Assembly: GCA_013076295.1 (NCBI GenBank)
Contig: RQOL01000914.1
Coordinates: forward strand, 124,001-188,000
Direction: 5' to 3'
Origin: Sanderia malayensis
Lineage: Eukaryota > Cnidaria > Scyphozoa > Semaeostomeae > Pelagiidae
DNA: 64,000 nucleotides
Shown here: one piece after another, positions 42,779-56,100 of the stretch
Layout of the letters: the number at the start of each line of letters is the position of its first letter
Numbering within the stretch: position 1 is the stretch's first letter
Position numbers and translations under genes: made by a program
The notes under the pieces: model-generated
What the model was told of the DNA's origin: nothing
Seen by the model: only the letters and a program-made list of their open reading frames with translations
The model's database searches: none

Positions 42779-42786
42779 CAAATGGC
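42779..42786 (+). repeat. Left target-site duplication, LINE copy 3
   Basis: CAAATGGC, paired with 43331-43338. Confidence 0.8.
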
Positions 42787-43155
42787 TTGCAGAAAGTACA
42801 ATTCGCCGCTGCAGCTTTTGTAACTGGAAATTACATAAACAATACAAAAGCCATTTTGAAATTGGGATGGCTGCCTATAAAGGAAAGAAGGGAACTGAAC
42901 CTTCTGAAAATGACATTCAAAGCGATGAACTATGAGTTCTGGCCATCATATTTGACACTCGAAGAAAAAAAGTTTACCAGAGAGCTTCGATCAAGCAGTG
43001 CAAGATCACTCGTGATCCCAAGGGAAACTGGAACTTTTCAGGATATTGCAGGAAAGCTGTTTAATTCTTTGCCAGAAAACATAAGGAACTGCCGTATTTA
43101 CAGTAATTTTTTAACATTATCTAAAGCATTTTTAAAGAATAAAATTGTAACATAG
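42787..43155 (+). pseudogene. LINE reverse-transcriptase C-terminal fragment, copy 3
   Basis: 122 residues with TAG at 43153-43155. The protein reads the same as copy 1, so copies 1 and 3 probably keep the sequence present when the element first inserted. Confidence 0.87.
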
Positions 43156-43234
43156 GTTTTTAATTAGACACAATGTAATAAGTTATTCATATTACGGACG
43201 ACATTAATTTATTCAGGACAATCTATATTCTTTT

Positions 43235-43240
43235 AATAAA
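43235..43240 (+). promoter_or_regulatory. Polyadenylation signal AATAAA of LINE copy 3
   Basis: AATAAA in the 3' untranslated region, 62 bp before the (ATT)n tail. Confidence 0.5.
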
Positions 43241-43301
43241 GACATTATTTTATGTAGTACTTAACAGAGAATAGCCATGTTATGTGGATCTGTTAATATC
43301 C

Positions 43302-43330
43302 ATTATTATTATTATTATTATTATTATTAT
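43302..43330 (+). repeat. (ATT)n 3' tail of LINE copy 3
   Basis: 29 bp of pure ATT repeat. Confidence 0.9.
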
Positions 43331-43338
43331 CAAATGGC
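43331..43338 (+). repeat. Right target-site duplication, LINE copy 3
   Basis: CAAATGGC after the tail. Confidence 0.8.
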
Positions 43339-44297
43339 CCAAAGACCAAAGTTCCCATCAGCATTATTATGATAATATACGCATGGCACAAAGGCAAAAA
43401 CAAGGCCTGCAGGCAAACAAATGGCCCGAAGACCAAACTTACCATCAGTATTATTATGATGATATACGCATGGCACGAAGGCAAAAACAAGGCCCGAAGG
43501 CAAACAAATGGCCCGAAGACCAAACTTACCATCAGTATTATTATGATGATATACGCATGGCCCGAAGGGAAACAAATGGCCTGAAGACCAAACTTACCAT
43601 CAGTATTATTATGATAATACACGCATGGCCCGAAGGCAAAAACAAGGCCTGCAGGCAAACAAATGGCCCGAAGACCAAACTTACCATTAGTATTGTTATG
43701 ATAATATATGCATGGCCCAAAGGCGAAACAAGGCCCGAAGGCAAACAAATGGCCCAAAGACCAAACTTACCATCAGTATTATTATGATAATATATGCATG
43801 GCCCGAAGGGAAACAAATGGCCTGAAGACCAAACCTATCAGTAGTATTATTGCGATAATATACGCAAGGCCCGAAGGCAAAAACAAGGCCTGCAGGCAAA
43901 CAAATGGCCCGAAGACCAAACTTACCATTAGTATTGTTATGACAATATATGCATGGCCCAAAGGCAAAAGCAAGGCCCAAAGGGAGACGAATGGCCCAAA
44001 GACCAAACTTACCCTTAGTATTATTATGATAATATACACGTGGCCCAAAGGCAACCAAATGGCCCGAATACCAAACTTCTCATGAGCATTATTATTATAA
44101 TATACGCATGGCCCGAAGACAAAATTAAGGCCCGAAGGCAAACAAATGGCCCAAAGACCAAACTTACCATTAGTATTGTTATGATAATATATGCATGGCC
44201 CAAAGGCAAAAGCAAGGCCCAAAGGGAGACGAATGGCCCAAAGACCAAAATTACCCTTAGTATTATTATGATAATAGACGCGTGGCCCAAAAGCAAC

Positions 44298-44305
44298 CAA
44301 ATGGC
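44298..44305 (+). repeat. Left target-site duplication, LINE copy 4
   Basis: CAAATGGC, paired with 44850-44857. Confidence 0.8.
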
Positions 44306-44674
44306 TTGCAGAAAGTACAATTCGCCGCTGCAGCTTTTGTAACTGGAAATTACATAAACAATACAAAAGTCATTTTGAAATTGGGATGGCTGCCTATAAA
44401 GGAAAGAAGGGAACTGAACCTTCTGAAAATGACATTCAAAGCGATGAACTATGAGTTCTGGCCATCATATTTGACACTCGAAGAAAAAAAGTTTACCAGA
44501 GAGCTTCGATCAAGCAGTGCAAGATCACTCGTGATCCCAAGGGAAACTGGAACTTTTCAGGATATTGCAGGAAAGCTGTTTAATTCTTTGCCAGAAAACA
44601 TAAGGAACTGCCGTATTTACAGTAATTTTTTAACATTATCTAAAGCATTTTTAAAGAATAAAATTGTAACATAG
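44306..44674 (+). pseudogene. LINE reverse-transcriptase C-terminal fragment, copy 4
   Basis: 122 residues with TAG at 44672-44674. Residue 22 is Val where the other copies have Ala. The frame is otherwise unbroken. Confidence 0.87.
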
Positions 44675-44753
44675 GTTTTTAATTAGACACAATGTAATAA
44701 GCTATTCATATTACGGACGACATTAATTTATTCAGGACAATCTATATTCTTTT

Positions 44754-44759
44754 AATAAA
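44754..44759 (+). promoter_or_regulatory. Polyadenylation signal AATAAA of LINE copy 4
   Basis: AATAAA in the same 3' untranslated position as in the other copies. Confidence 0.5.
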
Positions 44760-44820
44760 GACATTATTTTATGTAGTACTTAACAGAGAATAGCCATGTT
44801 ATGTGGATCTGTTAATATCC

Positions 44821-44849
44821 ATTATTATTATTATTATTATTTTTATTAT
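44821..44849 (+). repeat. (ATT)n 3' tail of LINE copy 4, interrupted
   Basis: 29 bp of ATT repeat with one A-to-T change that makes an internal TTTTT run. Length equals that of the other three copies. Confidence 0.9.
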
Positions 44850-44857
44850 CAAATGGC
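44850..44857 (+). repeat. Right target-site duplication, LINE copy 4
   Basis: CAAATGGC after the tail; the flank reads GTTCCCATCAGC as in copy 3. Confidence 0.8.
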
Positions 44858-47800
44858 CCAAAGACCAAAGTTCCCATCAGCATTATTATGATAATATACG
44901 CATGGCACAAAGGCAAAAACAAGGCCTGCAGGCAAACAAATGGCCCGAAGACCAAACTTACCATCAGTATTATTATGATGATATACGCATGGCACGAAGG
45001 CAAAAACAAGGCCCGAAGGCAAACAAATGGCCCGAAGACCAAACTTACCATCAGTATTATTATGATGATATACGCATGGCCCGAAGGGAAACAAATGGCC
45101 TGAAGACCAAACTTACCATCAGTATTATTATGATAATACACGCATGGCCCGAAGGCAAAAACAAGGCCTGCAGGCAAACAAATGGCCCGAAGACCAAACT
45201 TACCATTAGTATTGTTATGATAATATATGCATGGCCCAAAGGCGAAACAAGGCCCGAAGGAAGACGAATGCCCCAAAGACCAAACTTACCCTTAGTATTA
45301 TTATGATAATAGACACGTGGCCCAAAGGCAACCAAATGGCCCGAAGACCAAACTTCTCATGAGCATTATTATGATAATATACGCATGGCATGAAGGCAAA
45401 AACAAGGCCCGAAGGCAAACAAATGGCCCGAAGACCAAACTTACCATTAGTATTGTTATGATAATATATGCATGGCCCAAAGGCAAAAGCAAGTCCCAAA
45501 GGCAAACAAATGGCCCAAAGACCAAACTTACCATCAGTATTATTATGATAATATATGCATGGCCCGAAGGGAAACAAATGGCCTGAAGACCAAACCTATC
45601 AGTAGTATTATTGCGATAATATACGCAAGGCCCGAAGGCAAAAACAAGGCCTGCAGGCAAACAAATGGCCCGAAGACCAAACTTACCATTAGTATTGTTA
45701 TGATAATATATGCATGGCCCAAAGGCAAAAGCAAGGCCCAAAGGGAGACGAATGCCCCAAAGACCAAACTTACCCTTAGTATTATTAGGATAATAGACAC
45801 GTGGCCCAAAGGCAACTAAATGGCCCGAAGACCAAACTTCTCATGAGCATTATTATGATAATAAACGCATGGCCCGAAGGCAAAAACAAGGCCCGAAGGC
45901 AAACAAATGGCCTGAAGACCAAACTTACCATTAGTTTTATTATGATAATATACGCATGGCCCGAAGGCAAAAAAACAAGGACCGAAGGCAAACAAATGGC
46001 CCGACGATCAAACTTACCAATAGTATTGTTATGATAATCTTTGCATGGCCCAAAGGCAAAAGCAAGGCCCAAAGGGAGACGAATGGCCCAAAGACCAAAC
46101 TTACCCTTAGTATTATTATGATAATAGACGCGTGGCCCAAAAGCAACCAAATGGCCCAAAGACCAAACTTCTCATGAGCATTATTATGATAATATACGCA
46201 TGGCACGAAGGCAAAAAAGGCCCGAAGGCAAACAAATGGCCCGAGGACCAAACTTACCATTAGTATTGTTATGATAATATATGCATGGCCCAAAGGCAAA
46301 AGCAAGGCCCAAAGGTAGACGAATGGCCCAAAGACCAAACTTACCTTTAGTATTATTATGATAATAGACCCGTGGCCCAAAAGCAACCAAATGGCCCAAA
46401 GACCAAACTTCTCATGAGCATTATTATGATAATATATGCATGGCACGAAGGCAAAAAAAGGCCCGAAGGCAAACAAATGGCCCAAGGACCAAACTTACCT
46501 TTAGTATTGTTATGATAATATGTGCATGGCCCAAAGGCAAAAGCAAGGCCCAAAGGCAAACAAATGGATCGAAGACCAAACTTACCATCAGTATTATTAT
46601 GATAATATACGCATGGCCCGAAGGCAAACAAATGGCCTAAAGACCAAACCTATCAGTAGTATTATTATGATAATAGACGCGTGGCCCAAAAGCAACCAAA
46701 TGGCCCAAAGACCAAACTTCTCATGAGCATTATTATGATAATATACGCATGGCACGAAGGCAAAAACAAGGCCTGAAGGCAAACAAATGGCCCGAAGACC
46801 AAACTTACCATTAGTATTATTATGATAATATACGCATGGCCCGAAGGCAAACAAATGGCCCGAAGACCAAACTTACCATTAGTATTGTTATGCTAATATA
46901 TGCATGGCCGAAAGGCAAAAGCAAGGCCCAAAAGGAGACGAATGGCCCAAAGACCAAACTTACCCTTAGTATTATTATGATAATAGACACGTGGCCCAAA
47001 GGCAACCAAATGGCCCGAATACCAAACTTCTCATGAGCATTATTATGATAATATACGCATGGCCCGAAAACAAAATTAAGGCCCGAAGGCAAACAAATGG
47101 CCCGAAGACCAAACTTACCATTAGTATTGTTATGATAATATATGCATGGCCCAAAGGCAAAAGCAAGGCCTGCAGGCAAACAAATGGCCCGAAGACCAAA
47201 CTTACCATTAGTATTGTTATGATAATATATGCATGGCCCAAAGGCAAAAGCAAGGCCTGCAGGCAAACTAATGGCCCGAAGACCAAACTTACCTTTAGTA
47301 TTGTTATGATAATATGTGCATGGCCCAAAGGCAAAAGCAAGGCCCAAAGGCAAACAAATGGCCCGAAGACCAAACTTACCTTTAGTATTGTTATGATAAT
47401 ATGTGCATGGCCCAAAGGCAAAAGCAAGGCCCAAAGGCAAACAAATGGCCCGAAGACCAAACTTACCATCAGTATTATCATGATGATATACGCATGGCCC
47501 GAAGGGAAACAAATGGCCTGAAGACCAAACCTATCAGTAATATTATTATGATAATACACGCATGGCCCGAAGGCAAAAACAAGGCCTGCAGGCAAACAAA
47601 TGGCCCGAAAACCAAACTTACCATTAGTATTGTTATGATAATATATGCATGGCCCAAAGGCAAAACAAGGCCCAAAGGAAGACGAATGCCCCAAAGACCA
47701 AATTTACCCTTAGTATTATTATGATAATAGACACGTGGCCCAAAGGCAACCAAATGGCCCGAAGACCAAACTTCTCATGAGCATTATTATGATAATATAC

Positions 47801-48287
47801 GCATGGCACAAAGGCAAAAACAAGGCCCGAAGGCAAACAAATGGCCCGAAGACCAAACTTACCATCAGTATTATTATGATGATATACGCATGGCCCAAAG
47901 GGAAACAAATGGCCTGAAGACCAAACCTATCAGTAGTATTATTATGATAATACACGCATGGCCCGAAGGCAAAAACAAGGCCTGCAGGCAAACAAATGGC
48001 CCGAAGACCAAACTTACCATTAGTATTGTTATGACAATATATGCATGGCCCAAAGGCAAAAGCAAGGCCCAAAAGGAGACGAATGGCCCAAAGACCAAAC
48101 TTACCCTTAGTATTATTATGATAATAGACACGTGGCCCAAAGGCAACCAAATGGCCCGAATACCAAACTTCTCATGAGCATTATTATGATAATATACGCA
48201 TGGCACGAAGACAAAACAAGGCCCGAAGGCAAACAAATGGCCCGAAGACCAAACTTACCAATAGTTTTTTTATGATAATATACGCAT

Positions 48288-48382
48288 GGCCCGAAGGCAA
48301 TGGTATGGCCTGAAGGCAACGGCATGGCCCGAAGGCAACAGCATGGCACAAAGGCAAACGCAAGGCCTGAAGGCAAACAAAT
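48288..48382. repeat. Expanded 19-bp run, n = 5
   Basis: Five units, the first ending ATGGTAT; core at 48383. Repeats at 49639 in the 1351-bp tandem block. Confidence 0.88.
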
Positions 48383-49638
48383 GGCCGGAAGACCAAACTT
48401 ATCATTAGTATTATTATAATAATATACGCATAGCCCGAAGGCAAAAAAACAAGGACCGAAGGCAAACAAATGGCCCGACGATCAAACTGACCATTAGTAT
48501 TGTTATGATAATCTTTGCATGGCCCAAAGGCAAAAGCAAGGCCCAAAGGGAGACGAATGGCCCAAAGACCAAACTTACCTTTAGTATTATTATGATAATA
48601 GACGCGTGGCTCAAAAGCAACCAAATGGCCCAAAGACCAAACTTCTCATGAGCATTATTATGATAATATACGCTTGGCACGAAGGCAAAAAAGGCCCGAT
48701 GGCAAACAAATGGCCCGAAGACCAAACTTACCATTAGTATTGTTATGATAATATATGCATGGCCCAAAGGCAAAAGCAAGGCCCAAAGGGAGACGAATGG
48801 CCCAAAGACCAAACTTACCTTTAGTATTATTATGATAATAGACCCGTGGCCCAAAAGCAACCAAATGGCCCAAAGACCAAACTTCTCATGAGCATTATTA
48901 TGATAATATATGCATGGCACGAAGGAAAAAAAAGGCCCGAAGGCAAGCAAATGGCCCAAAGACCAAACTTACCTTTAGTATTGTTATGATAATATGTGCA
49001 TGGCCCAAAGGCAAAACAAGGCCCAAAGGAAGACGAATGCCCCAAAGACCAAATTTACCCTTAGTATTATTATGATAATAGACACGTGGCCCAAAGGCAA
49101 CCAAATGGCCCGAAGACCAAACTTCTCATGAGCATTATTATGATAATATACGCATGGCACAAAGGCAAAAACAAGGCCCGAAGGCAAACAAATGGCCCGA
49201 AGACCAAACTTACCATCAGTATTATTATGATGATATACGCATGGCCCAAAGGGAAACAAATGGCCTGAAGACCAAACCTATCAGTAGTATTATTATGATA
49301 ATACACGCATGGCCCGAAGGCAAAAACAAGGCCTGCAGGCAAACAAATGGCCCGAAGACCAAACTTACCATTAGTATTGTTATGACAATATATGCATGGC
49401 CCAAAGGCAAAAGCAAGGCCCAAAAGGAGACGAATGGCCCAAAGACCAAACTTACCCTTAGTATTATTATGATAATAGACACGTGGCCCAAAGGCAACCA
49501 AATGGCCCGAATACCAAACTTCTCATGAGCATTATTATGATAATATACGCATGGCACGAAGACAAAATAAGGCCCGAAGGCAAACAAATGGCCCGAAGAC
49601 CAAACTTACCATTAGTTTTATTATGATAATATACGCAT

Positions 49639-49733
49639 GGCCCGAAGGCAATGGTATGGCCTGAAGGCAACGGCATGGCCCGAAGGCAACAGCATGGCAC
49701 AAAGGCAAACGCAAGGCCTGAAGGCAAACAAAT
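49639..49733. repeat. Expanded 19-bp run, n = 5
   Basis: Second copy of the run at 48288. Confidence 0.88.
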
Positions 49734-52106
49734 GGCCGGAAGACCAAACTTATCATTAGTGTTATTATAATAATATACGCATAGCCCGAAGGCAAAAAAA
49801 CAAGGACCGCAGCAAACAAATGGCCCGACGATCAAACTGACCATTAGTATTGTTATGATAATCTTTGCATGGCCCAAAGGCAAAAGCAAGGCCCAAAGGG
49901 AGACGAATGGCCCAAAGACCAAACTTACCTTTAGTATTATTATGATAATAGACGCGTGGCTCAAAAGCAACCAAATGGCCCAAAGACCAAACTTCTCATG
50001 AGCATTATTATGATAATATACGCTTGGCACGAAGGCAAAAAAGGCCCGATGGCAAACAAATGGCCCGAAGACCAAACTTACCATTAGTATTGTTATGATT
50101 ATATATGCATGGCCCAAAGGCAAAAGCAAGGCCCAAAGGGAGACGAATGGCCCAAAGACCAAACTTACCTTTAGTATTATTATGATAATAGACCCGTGGC
50201 CCAAAAGCAACCAAATGGCCCAAAGACCAAACTTCTCATGAGCATTATTATGATAATATATGCATGGCACGAAGGCAAAAAAAGGCCCGAAGGCAAGCAA
50301 ATGGCCCAAAGACCAAACTTACCTTTAGTATTGTTATGATAATATGTGCATGGCGCAAAGGCAAAAGCGAGGCCCAAAGGCAAACAAATGGATCGAAGAC
50401 CAAACTTACCATCAGTATTATTATGATAATATACGCATGGCCCGAAGGCAAACAAATGGCCTAAACACCAAACCTATCAGTAGTATTATTATGATAATAG
50501 ATGCGTGGCCCAAAAGCAACCAAATGGCCCAAAGACCAAACTTCTCATGAGCATTATTATGATAATATACGCATGGCACAAAGGCAAAAACAAGGCCTGA
50601 AGGCAAACAAATGGCCCGAAGACCAAACTTACCATTAGTATTATTATGATAATATACGCATGGCCCGATGGCAAACAAATGGCCTGAAGACCAAACCTAT
50701 CAGTAGTATTATAATGATAATATATGCATGGCCCGCAGGCAAAGAAAAGGCCCGAAGGCAAACAAATGGCCTGAAGACCAAACTTATCAATAGTATTATT
50801 ATGATAATATATGCATGGCCCCCAGGCAAAAACAAGGCCTGCAGGCAAACAAATGGCCCGAAGACCAAATTTACCATTAGTATTGTTATGATAATATATG
50901 CATGGCCGAAAGGTAAATGCAAGGCCCAAAGGGAGACGAATGGCCCAAAGACCAAACTTACCCTTAGTATTATTATAATAATATACGCATAGCCCGAAGG
51001 CAAAAAAACAAGGACCGAAGGCAAACAAATGGCCCGACGATCAAACTGACCATTAGTATTGTTATGATAATCTTTGCATGGCCCAAAGGCAAAAGCAAGG
51101 CCCAAAGGGAGACGAATGGCCCAAAGACCAAACTTACCTTTAGTATTATTATGATAATAGACCCGTGGCCCAAAAGCAACCAAATGGCCCAAAGACCAAA
51201 CTTCTCATCAGCATTATCATGATAATATACACATGGCACGAAGGCAAAAACAAGGCCTGCAGGCAAACAAATGGCCCGAAGACCAAACTTACCATTAGTA
51301 TTGTTATGACAATATATGCATGGCCCAAAGGCAAAAGCAAGGCCCAAAGGGAGACGAACGGCCCAAAGACCAAACTTACCCTTAGTATTATTATGATAAT
51401 ATACACGTGGCCCAAAGGTAACCAAATGGCCCGAATACCAAACTTCTCATGAGAATTATTATTATAATATACGCATGGCCCGAAGACAAAATTAAGGCCC
51501 GAAGGCAAACAAATGGCCCGAAGACCAAACTTACCATTAGTATTGTTATGATAATATATGCATGGCCCAAAGGCAAAAGCAAGGCCTGCTGGCAAACAAA
51601 TGGCCCGAAGACCAAACTTACCATTAGTATTGTTATGATAATATATGCATGACCTAAAGGCAAAAGCAAGGCCTGAAGGCAAAAAAAATGGCCGGAAGAC
51701 CAAACTTATCATTAGTATTATTATAATAATATACACATAGCCCAAAGGCAAAAAAACAAGGACAGAAGGCAAACAAAGGGCCCGGCGATCAAACTTACCA
51801 TTAGTATTATTATGATAATATACGCATTGCCCGAAGTCAACAGCAGGCCTGAAGGCAAACAAATGGCCGAAAGACCAAACTTACCATTAGTATTGTTATG
51901 ATAATATATGCATGGCCCAAAAGCAAAAGCAAGGCCCAAAGGGAGACGAATGGCCCAAAGACCAAACTTGCCCTTAGTATTATTATGATAATAGACGCAT
52001 GGCCCAAAAGCAACCAAATGGCCCAAAAACCAAACTTCTCATGAGCATTATTATGATAATATATGCATGGCACAATGGCAAAAACAAGGCCTGCAGGCAA
52101 ACAAAT

Positions 52107-52348
52107 GGCCCGAAGACCAAACTTACCATTAGTATTGTTATGATAATATATGCATGGCCCAAAGGCAAAAGCAAGGCCCAAAGGGAGACGAATGGCCCAA
52201 AGACCAAACTTACCTTTAGTATTATTATGAAAATAGACGCATGGCCCAAAAGCAACCAAATGGCCCAAAGGCCAAACTTCTCACGAGCATTATTATGATA
52301 ATATACGCATGGCACGAAGGCAAAAACAAGGCCCGAAGGCAAACAAAT
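52107..52348. repeat. Clear 242-bp higher-order trimer (A 87, B 68, C 87)
   Basis: A clean example of the trimer. Monomer A is 52107-52193 (core ACCATTAGTATTGTT, then two 19-bp units ending in GGGAGACGAAT). Monomer B is 52194-52261 (core ACCTTTAGTATTATT, only one 19-bp unit, hence 68 bp). Monomer C is 52262-52348 (core with CTCACGAGCATTATT, then two 19-bp units). The next trimer starts in register at 52349 with A 52349-52435 and B 52436-52503. The same 242-bp step recurs through much of the window. Confidence 0.93.
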
Positions 52349-53169
52349 GGCCCGAAGACCAAACTTACCATTAGTATTGTTATGATAATATATGCATGGC
52401 CCAAAGGCAATAGCAAGGCCCAAAGGGAGACGAATGGCCCAAAGACCAAACTTACCCTTAGTATTATTATGATAATAGACGCGTGGCCCAAAAGCAACCA
52501 AATGGCCCAAAGACCAAACTTCTCATGAGCATTATTATGATAATATACGCATGGCACGAATGCAAAAAAAGGCCCGAAGGCAAACAAATGGCCCGAAGAC
52601 CAAACTTACCATTAGTATTGTTATGATAATATATGCATGGCCCAAAGGCAAAAGCAAGGCCCAAAGGGAGACGAATGGCCCAAAGACCAAACTTATCAAT
52701 AGTATTATTATGATAATATATGCATGGCCCGCAGGCAAAAACAAGGCCTGCAGGCAAACAAATGGCCCGAAGACCAAACTTACCATTAGTATTGTTATGA
52801 TAATATATGCATGGCCCAAAGGCAAAAGCAAGGCCCAAAGGGAGACGAATGGCCCAAAGACCAAAACTACCCTTAGTATTATTATGATAATAGACGCGTG
52901 GCCCAAAAGCAACCAAATGGCCCAAAGACCAAACTTCTCATGAGCATTATTATGGTAATATACGCATGGCACGAATGCAAAAAAAGGCCCGAAGGCAAAC
53001 AAATGGCCCGAAGACCAAACTTACCATTAGTATTGTTATGATAATATATGCATGGCCCAAAGGCAAAAGCAAGGCCCAAAGGGAGACGAATGGCCCAAAG
53101 ACCAAACTTATCAATAGTATTATTATGATAATACACGCATGGCCCGAAGGCAAAAACAAGGCCTGCAGG

Positions 53170-56100
53170 CAAACAAATGGCCCGAAGACCAAACTTACCA
53201 TTAGTATTGTTATGATAATATATGCATGGCCCAAAGGCAAAACAAGGCCCGAAGGAAGACGAATGCCCCAAAGACCAAACTTACCCTTAGTATTATTATG
53301 ATAATAGACACGTGGCCCAAAGGCAACCAAATGGCCCGAAGACCAAACTTCTCATGAGCATTATTATGATAATATACGCATGGCACGAAGGCAAAAACAA
53401 GGCCCGAAGGCAAACAAATGGCCCGAAGACCAAACTTACCATCAGTATTTTTATGATAATATATATGCATGGCCCGAAGGCAAACAAATGGCCTGAAGAC
53501 CAAACCTATCAGTAGTATTATTATGATAATATACACATGGCCCGAAGGCAAAAACAAGGCCTGCAGGCAAACAAATGGCCCAAAGACCAAACTTACCTTT
53601 AGTTTTATTATGATAATAGAAGCGTGGCCCAAAAGCAACCAAATGGCCCAAAGTCCAAACTTCTCATGAGCATTATTATGATAATATACGCATGGCACGA
53701 AGGCAAAAACAAGGCCGGAAGGCAAACAAATGGCCCGAAAACCAAACTTACCATTAGTATTGTTATGATAATATGTGCATGGCGCAAAGGCAAAAGCAAG
53801 GCCCAAAGGCACAAAAATGGCCCAAAGACCAAACTTACCATTAGTATTATTATGATAATATACGCATGGCCCGAAGGCAAACAAATGGCCTGAAGACCAA
53901 ACTTATCAATAGTATTATTATAATAATATACGCATAGCCCGAAGGCAAAAAAACAAGGACCGAAGGCAAACAAATGGCCCAACGATCAAACTTACCCTTA
54001 TTATTGTTATGATAATATATGCATGGCCCAAAGGCAATAGCAAGGCCCAAAGGGAGACGAATGGCCCAAAGACCAAACTTACCCTTAGTATTATTATGAT
54101 AATAGACGCGTGGCCCAAAAGCAACCAAATGGCCCAAAGACCAAACTTCTCATGAGCATTATTATGATAATATACGCATGGCACGAAGGCAAAAAAAGGC
54201 CCGAAGGCAAAGGAATGGCCCGAAGACCAAACTTACCATTAGTATTGTTATGATAATATATGCATGGCCCAAAGGCAAAAGCATGGCCCGAAGGCAACCA
54301 AATGGCCCGAAGACCAAACTTCTCATGAGCATTATTATGATAATAAACGCATGGCCCGCAGGCAAAAACAAGGCCTGCAGGCAAACAAATGGCCCGAAGA
54401 CCAAACTTACCATTAGTATTGTTATGATAATATATGCATGGCCCAAAGGCAAAAGCAAGGCCCAAAGGGAGACGAATGGCCCAAAAACCAAAATTACCCT
54501 TAGTATTATTATGATAATAGACGCGTGGCCCAAAGGCAACCAAATGGCCCGAAGACCAAACTTCTCATGAGCATTATTATGATAATAAACGCATGGCCCG
54601 AAGGCAAAAACAAGGCCCGCAGGCAAATAAATGGCCCGAAGACCAAACTTACCATTAGTTTTATTATGATAATATACGCATGGCCCGAAGGCAACCAAAT
54701 GGCCCGAAGACCAAACTTCTCATGAGCATTATTATGATAATAAACGCATGGCCCGAAGGCAAAAACAAGGCCCGAAGGCAAACAAATGGCCCGAAGACCA
54801 AACTTACCATTAGTTTTGTTATGATAATATACGCATGGCCCGAAGGCAAACAAATGGCCTGAAGGCCAAACCTATCAGTAGTATTATTATGATAATATAC
54901 GCATGGCCCGAAGGCAAAAGCAAGGCCTGCAGGCAAACAAATGGCCCGAAGACCAAACTTACCATTAGTATTGTTATGATAATATATGCATAGCCCAAAG
55001 GCAAAAGCAAGGCCCAAAGGGAGACGAATGGCCCAAAGACCAAAATTACCCTTAGTATTATTATGATAATAGACGCGTGGCCCAAAAGCAACCAAATGGC
55101 CCAAAGACAAACTTCTCATGAGCATTTTTATGATAATATACGCATGGCACGAATGCAAAAAAAGGCCCGAAGGCAAACAAATGGCCCGAAGACCAAACTT
55201 ACCATTAGTATTGTTATGATAATATATGCATGGCCCAAAGGCAAAACAAGGCCCGAAGGAAGACGAATGCCCCAAAGACCAAACTTACCCTTAGTATTAT
55301 TATGATAATAGACACGTGGCCCAAAGGCAACCAAATGGCCCGAAGACCAAACTTCTCATGAGCATTATTATGATAATATACGCATGGCACGAAGGCAAAA
55401 ACAAGGCCCGAAGGCAAACAAATGGCCCGAAGACCAAACTTACCATCAGTATTTTTATGATAATATATATGCATGGCCCGAAGGCAAACAAATGGCCTGA
55501 AGACCAAACCTATCAATAGTATTATTATGATAATATACGCATGGCCCGAAGGCAAAAACAAGGCCTGCAGGCAAACAAATGGCCCGAAGACCAAACTTAC
55601 AATTAGTATTGTTATGATAATATATGCATGACGCAAAGGCAAAAGCAAGGCCCAAAGGGAGACGAATGGCCCAAAGACCAAACTTACCTTTAGTATTATT
55701 ATGATAATAGAAGCGTGGCCCAAAAGCAACCAAATGGCCCAAAGTCCAAACTTCTCATGAGCATTATTATGATAATATACGCATGGCACGAAGGCAAAAA
55801 CAAGGCCGGAAGGCAAACAAATGGCCCGAAGACCAAACTTACCATTAGTGTTGTTATGATAATATGTGCATGGCGCAAAGGCAAAAGCAAGGCCCAAAGG
55901 CACAAAAATGGCCCAAAGACCAAACTTACCATTAGTGTTATTATGATAATATACGCATGGCCCGAAGGCAAACAAATGGCCTGAAGACCAAACTTATCAA
56001 TAGTATTATTATAATAATATACGCATAGCCCGAAGGCAAAAAAACAAGGACCGAAGGCAAACAAATGGCCCAACGATCAAACTTACCCTTATTATTGTTA

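Larger units (their letters stand above)
37034..42786. repeat. Satellite array, block 3
   Basis: Satellite between LINE copies 2 and 3. Most of it is a second copy of 13524-18730 at an offset that steps from 23510 to 23191 to 23366, with whole monomers gained or lost between the copies. Its right end carries a 638-bp tandem repeat (about 41075-42570). No coding or RNA gene is seen. Confidence 0.96.
42787..43330 (+). mobile_element. 5'-truncated LINE 3' end, copy 3
   Basis: Same 544-bp element and breakpoints. Compared with copies 1 and 2 it has three marker bases in the 3' untranslated region: TAGACACAATG, ATTACGGAC and ATTATTTTATG. Copy 4 shares these, so copies 3 and 4 form a sister pair. 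The left flank is the 68-bp monomer with ACGCGTGG. The right flank reads GTTCCCATCAGC. Confidence 0.93.
43331..44305. repeat. Satellite array, block 4 (between LINE copies 3 and 4)
   Basis: Only 975 bp of satellite separate LINE copies 3 and 4. The left part (to about 43742) repeats at 44850-45261 and the right part (from about 43870) repeats 42350-42786. This spacer is therefore part of a 1519-bp tandem duplication that includes the LINE. Confidence 0.96.
44306..44849 (+). mobile_element. 5'-truncated LINE 3' end, copy 4
   Basis: Same element, 1519 bp after copy 3 in direct tandem with shared satellite flanks. By eye it differs from copy 3 by three bases: one in codon 22, one in the 3' untranslated region (AAGCTATTC for AAGTTATTC) and one in the ATT tail. 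Confidence 0.93.
42350..45261 (+). repeat. 1519-bp tandem duplication carrying LINE copies 3 and 4
   Basis: About 42350-43742 matches 43870-45261 at a constant offset of 1519. LINE copies 3 and 4 lie in the middle of each unit. Confidence 0.9.
47655..50356 (+). repeat. Tandem repeat, period 1351 bp
   Basis: 47655-49005 is followed directly by 49006-50356, with an offset of 1351 that falls to 1350 after about 49.8 kb (one-base loss in GGACCGCAGC). Both copies carry CGCTTGGCACG and an expanded 19-bp run. Confidence 0.9.

Noticed and set aside
12980..44849. Four independent LINE insertions into a preferred satellite target
   Set aside because: Identical truncation point, tail length, target duplication and kilobase-scale flanks show copying of one insertion with its surroundings.
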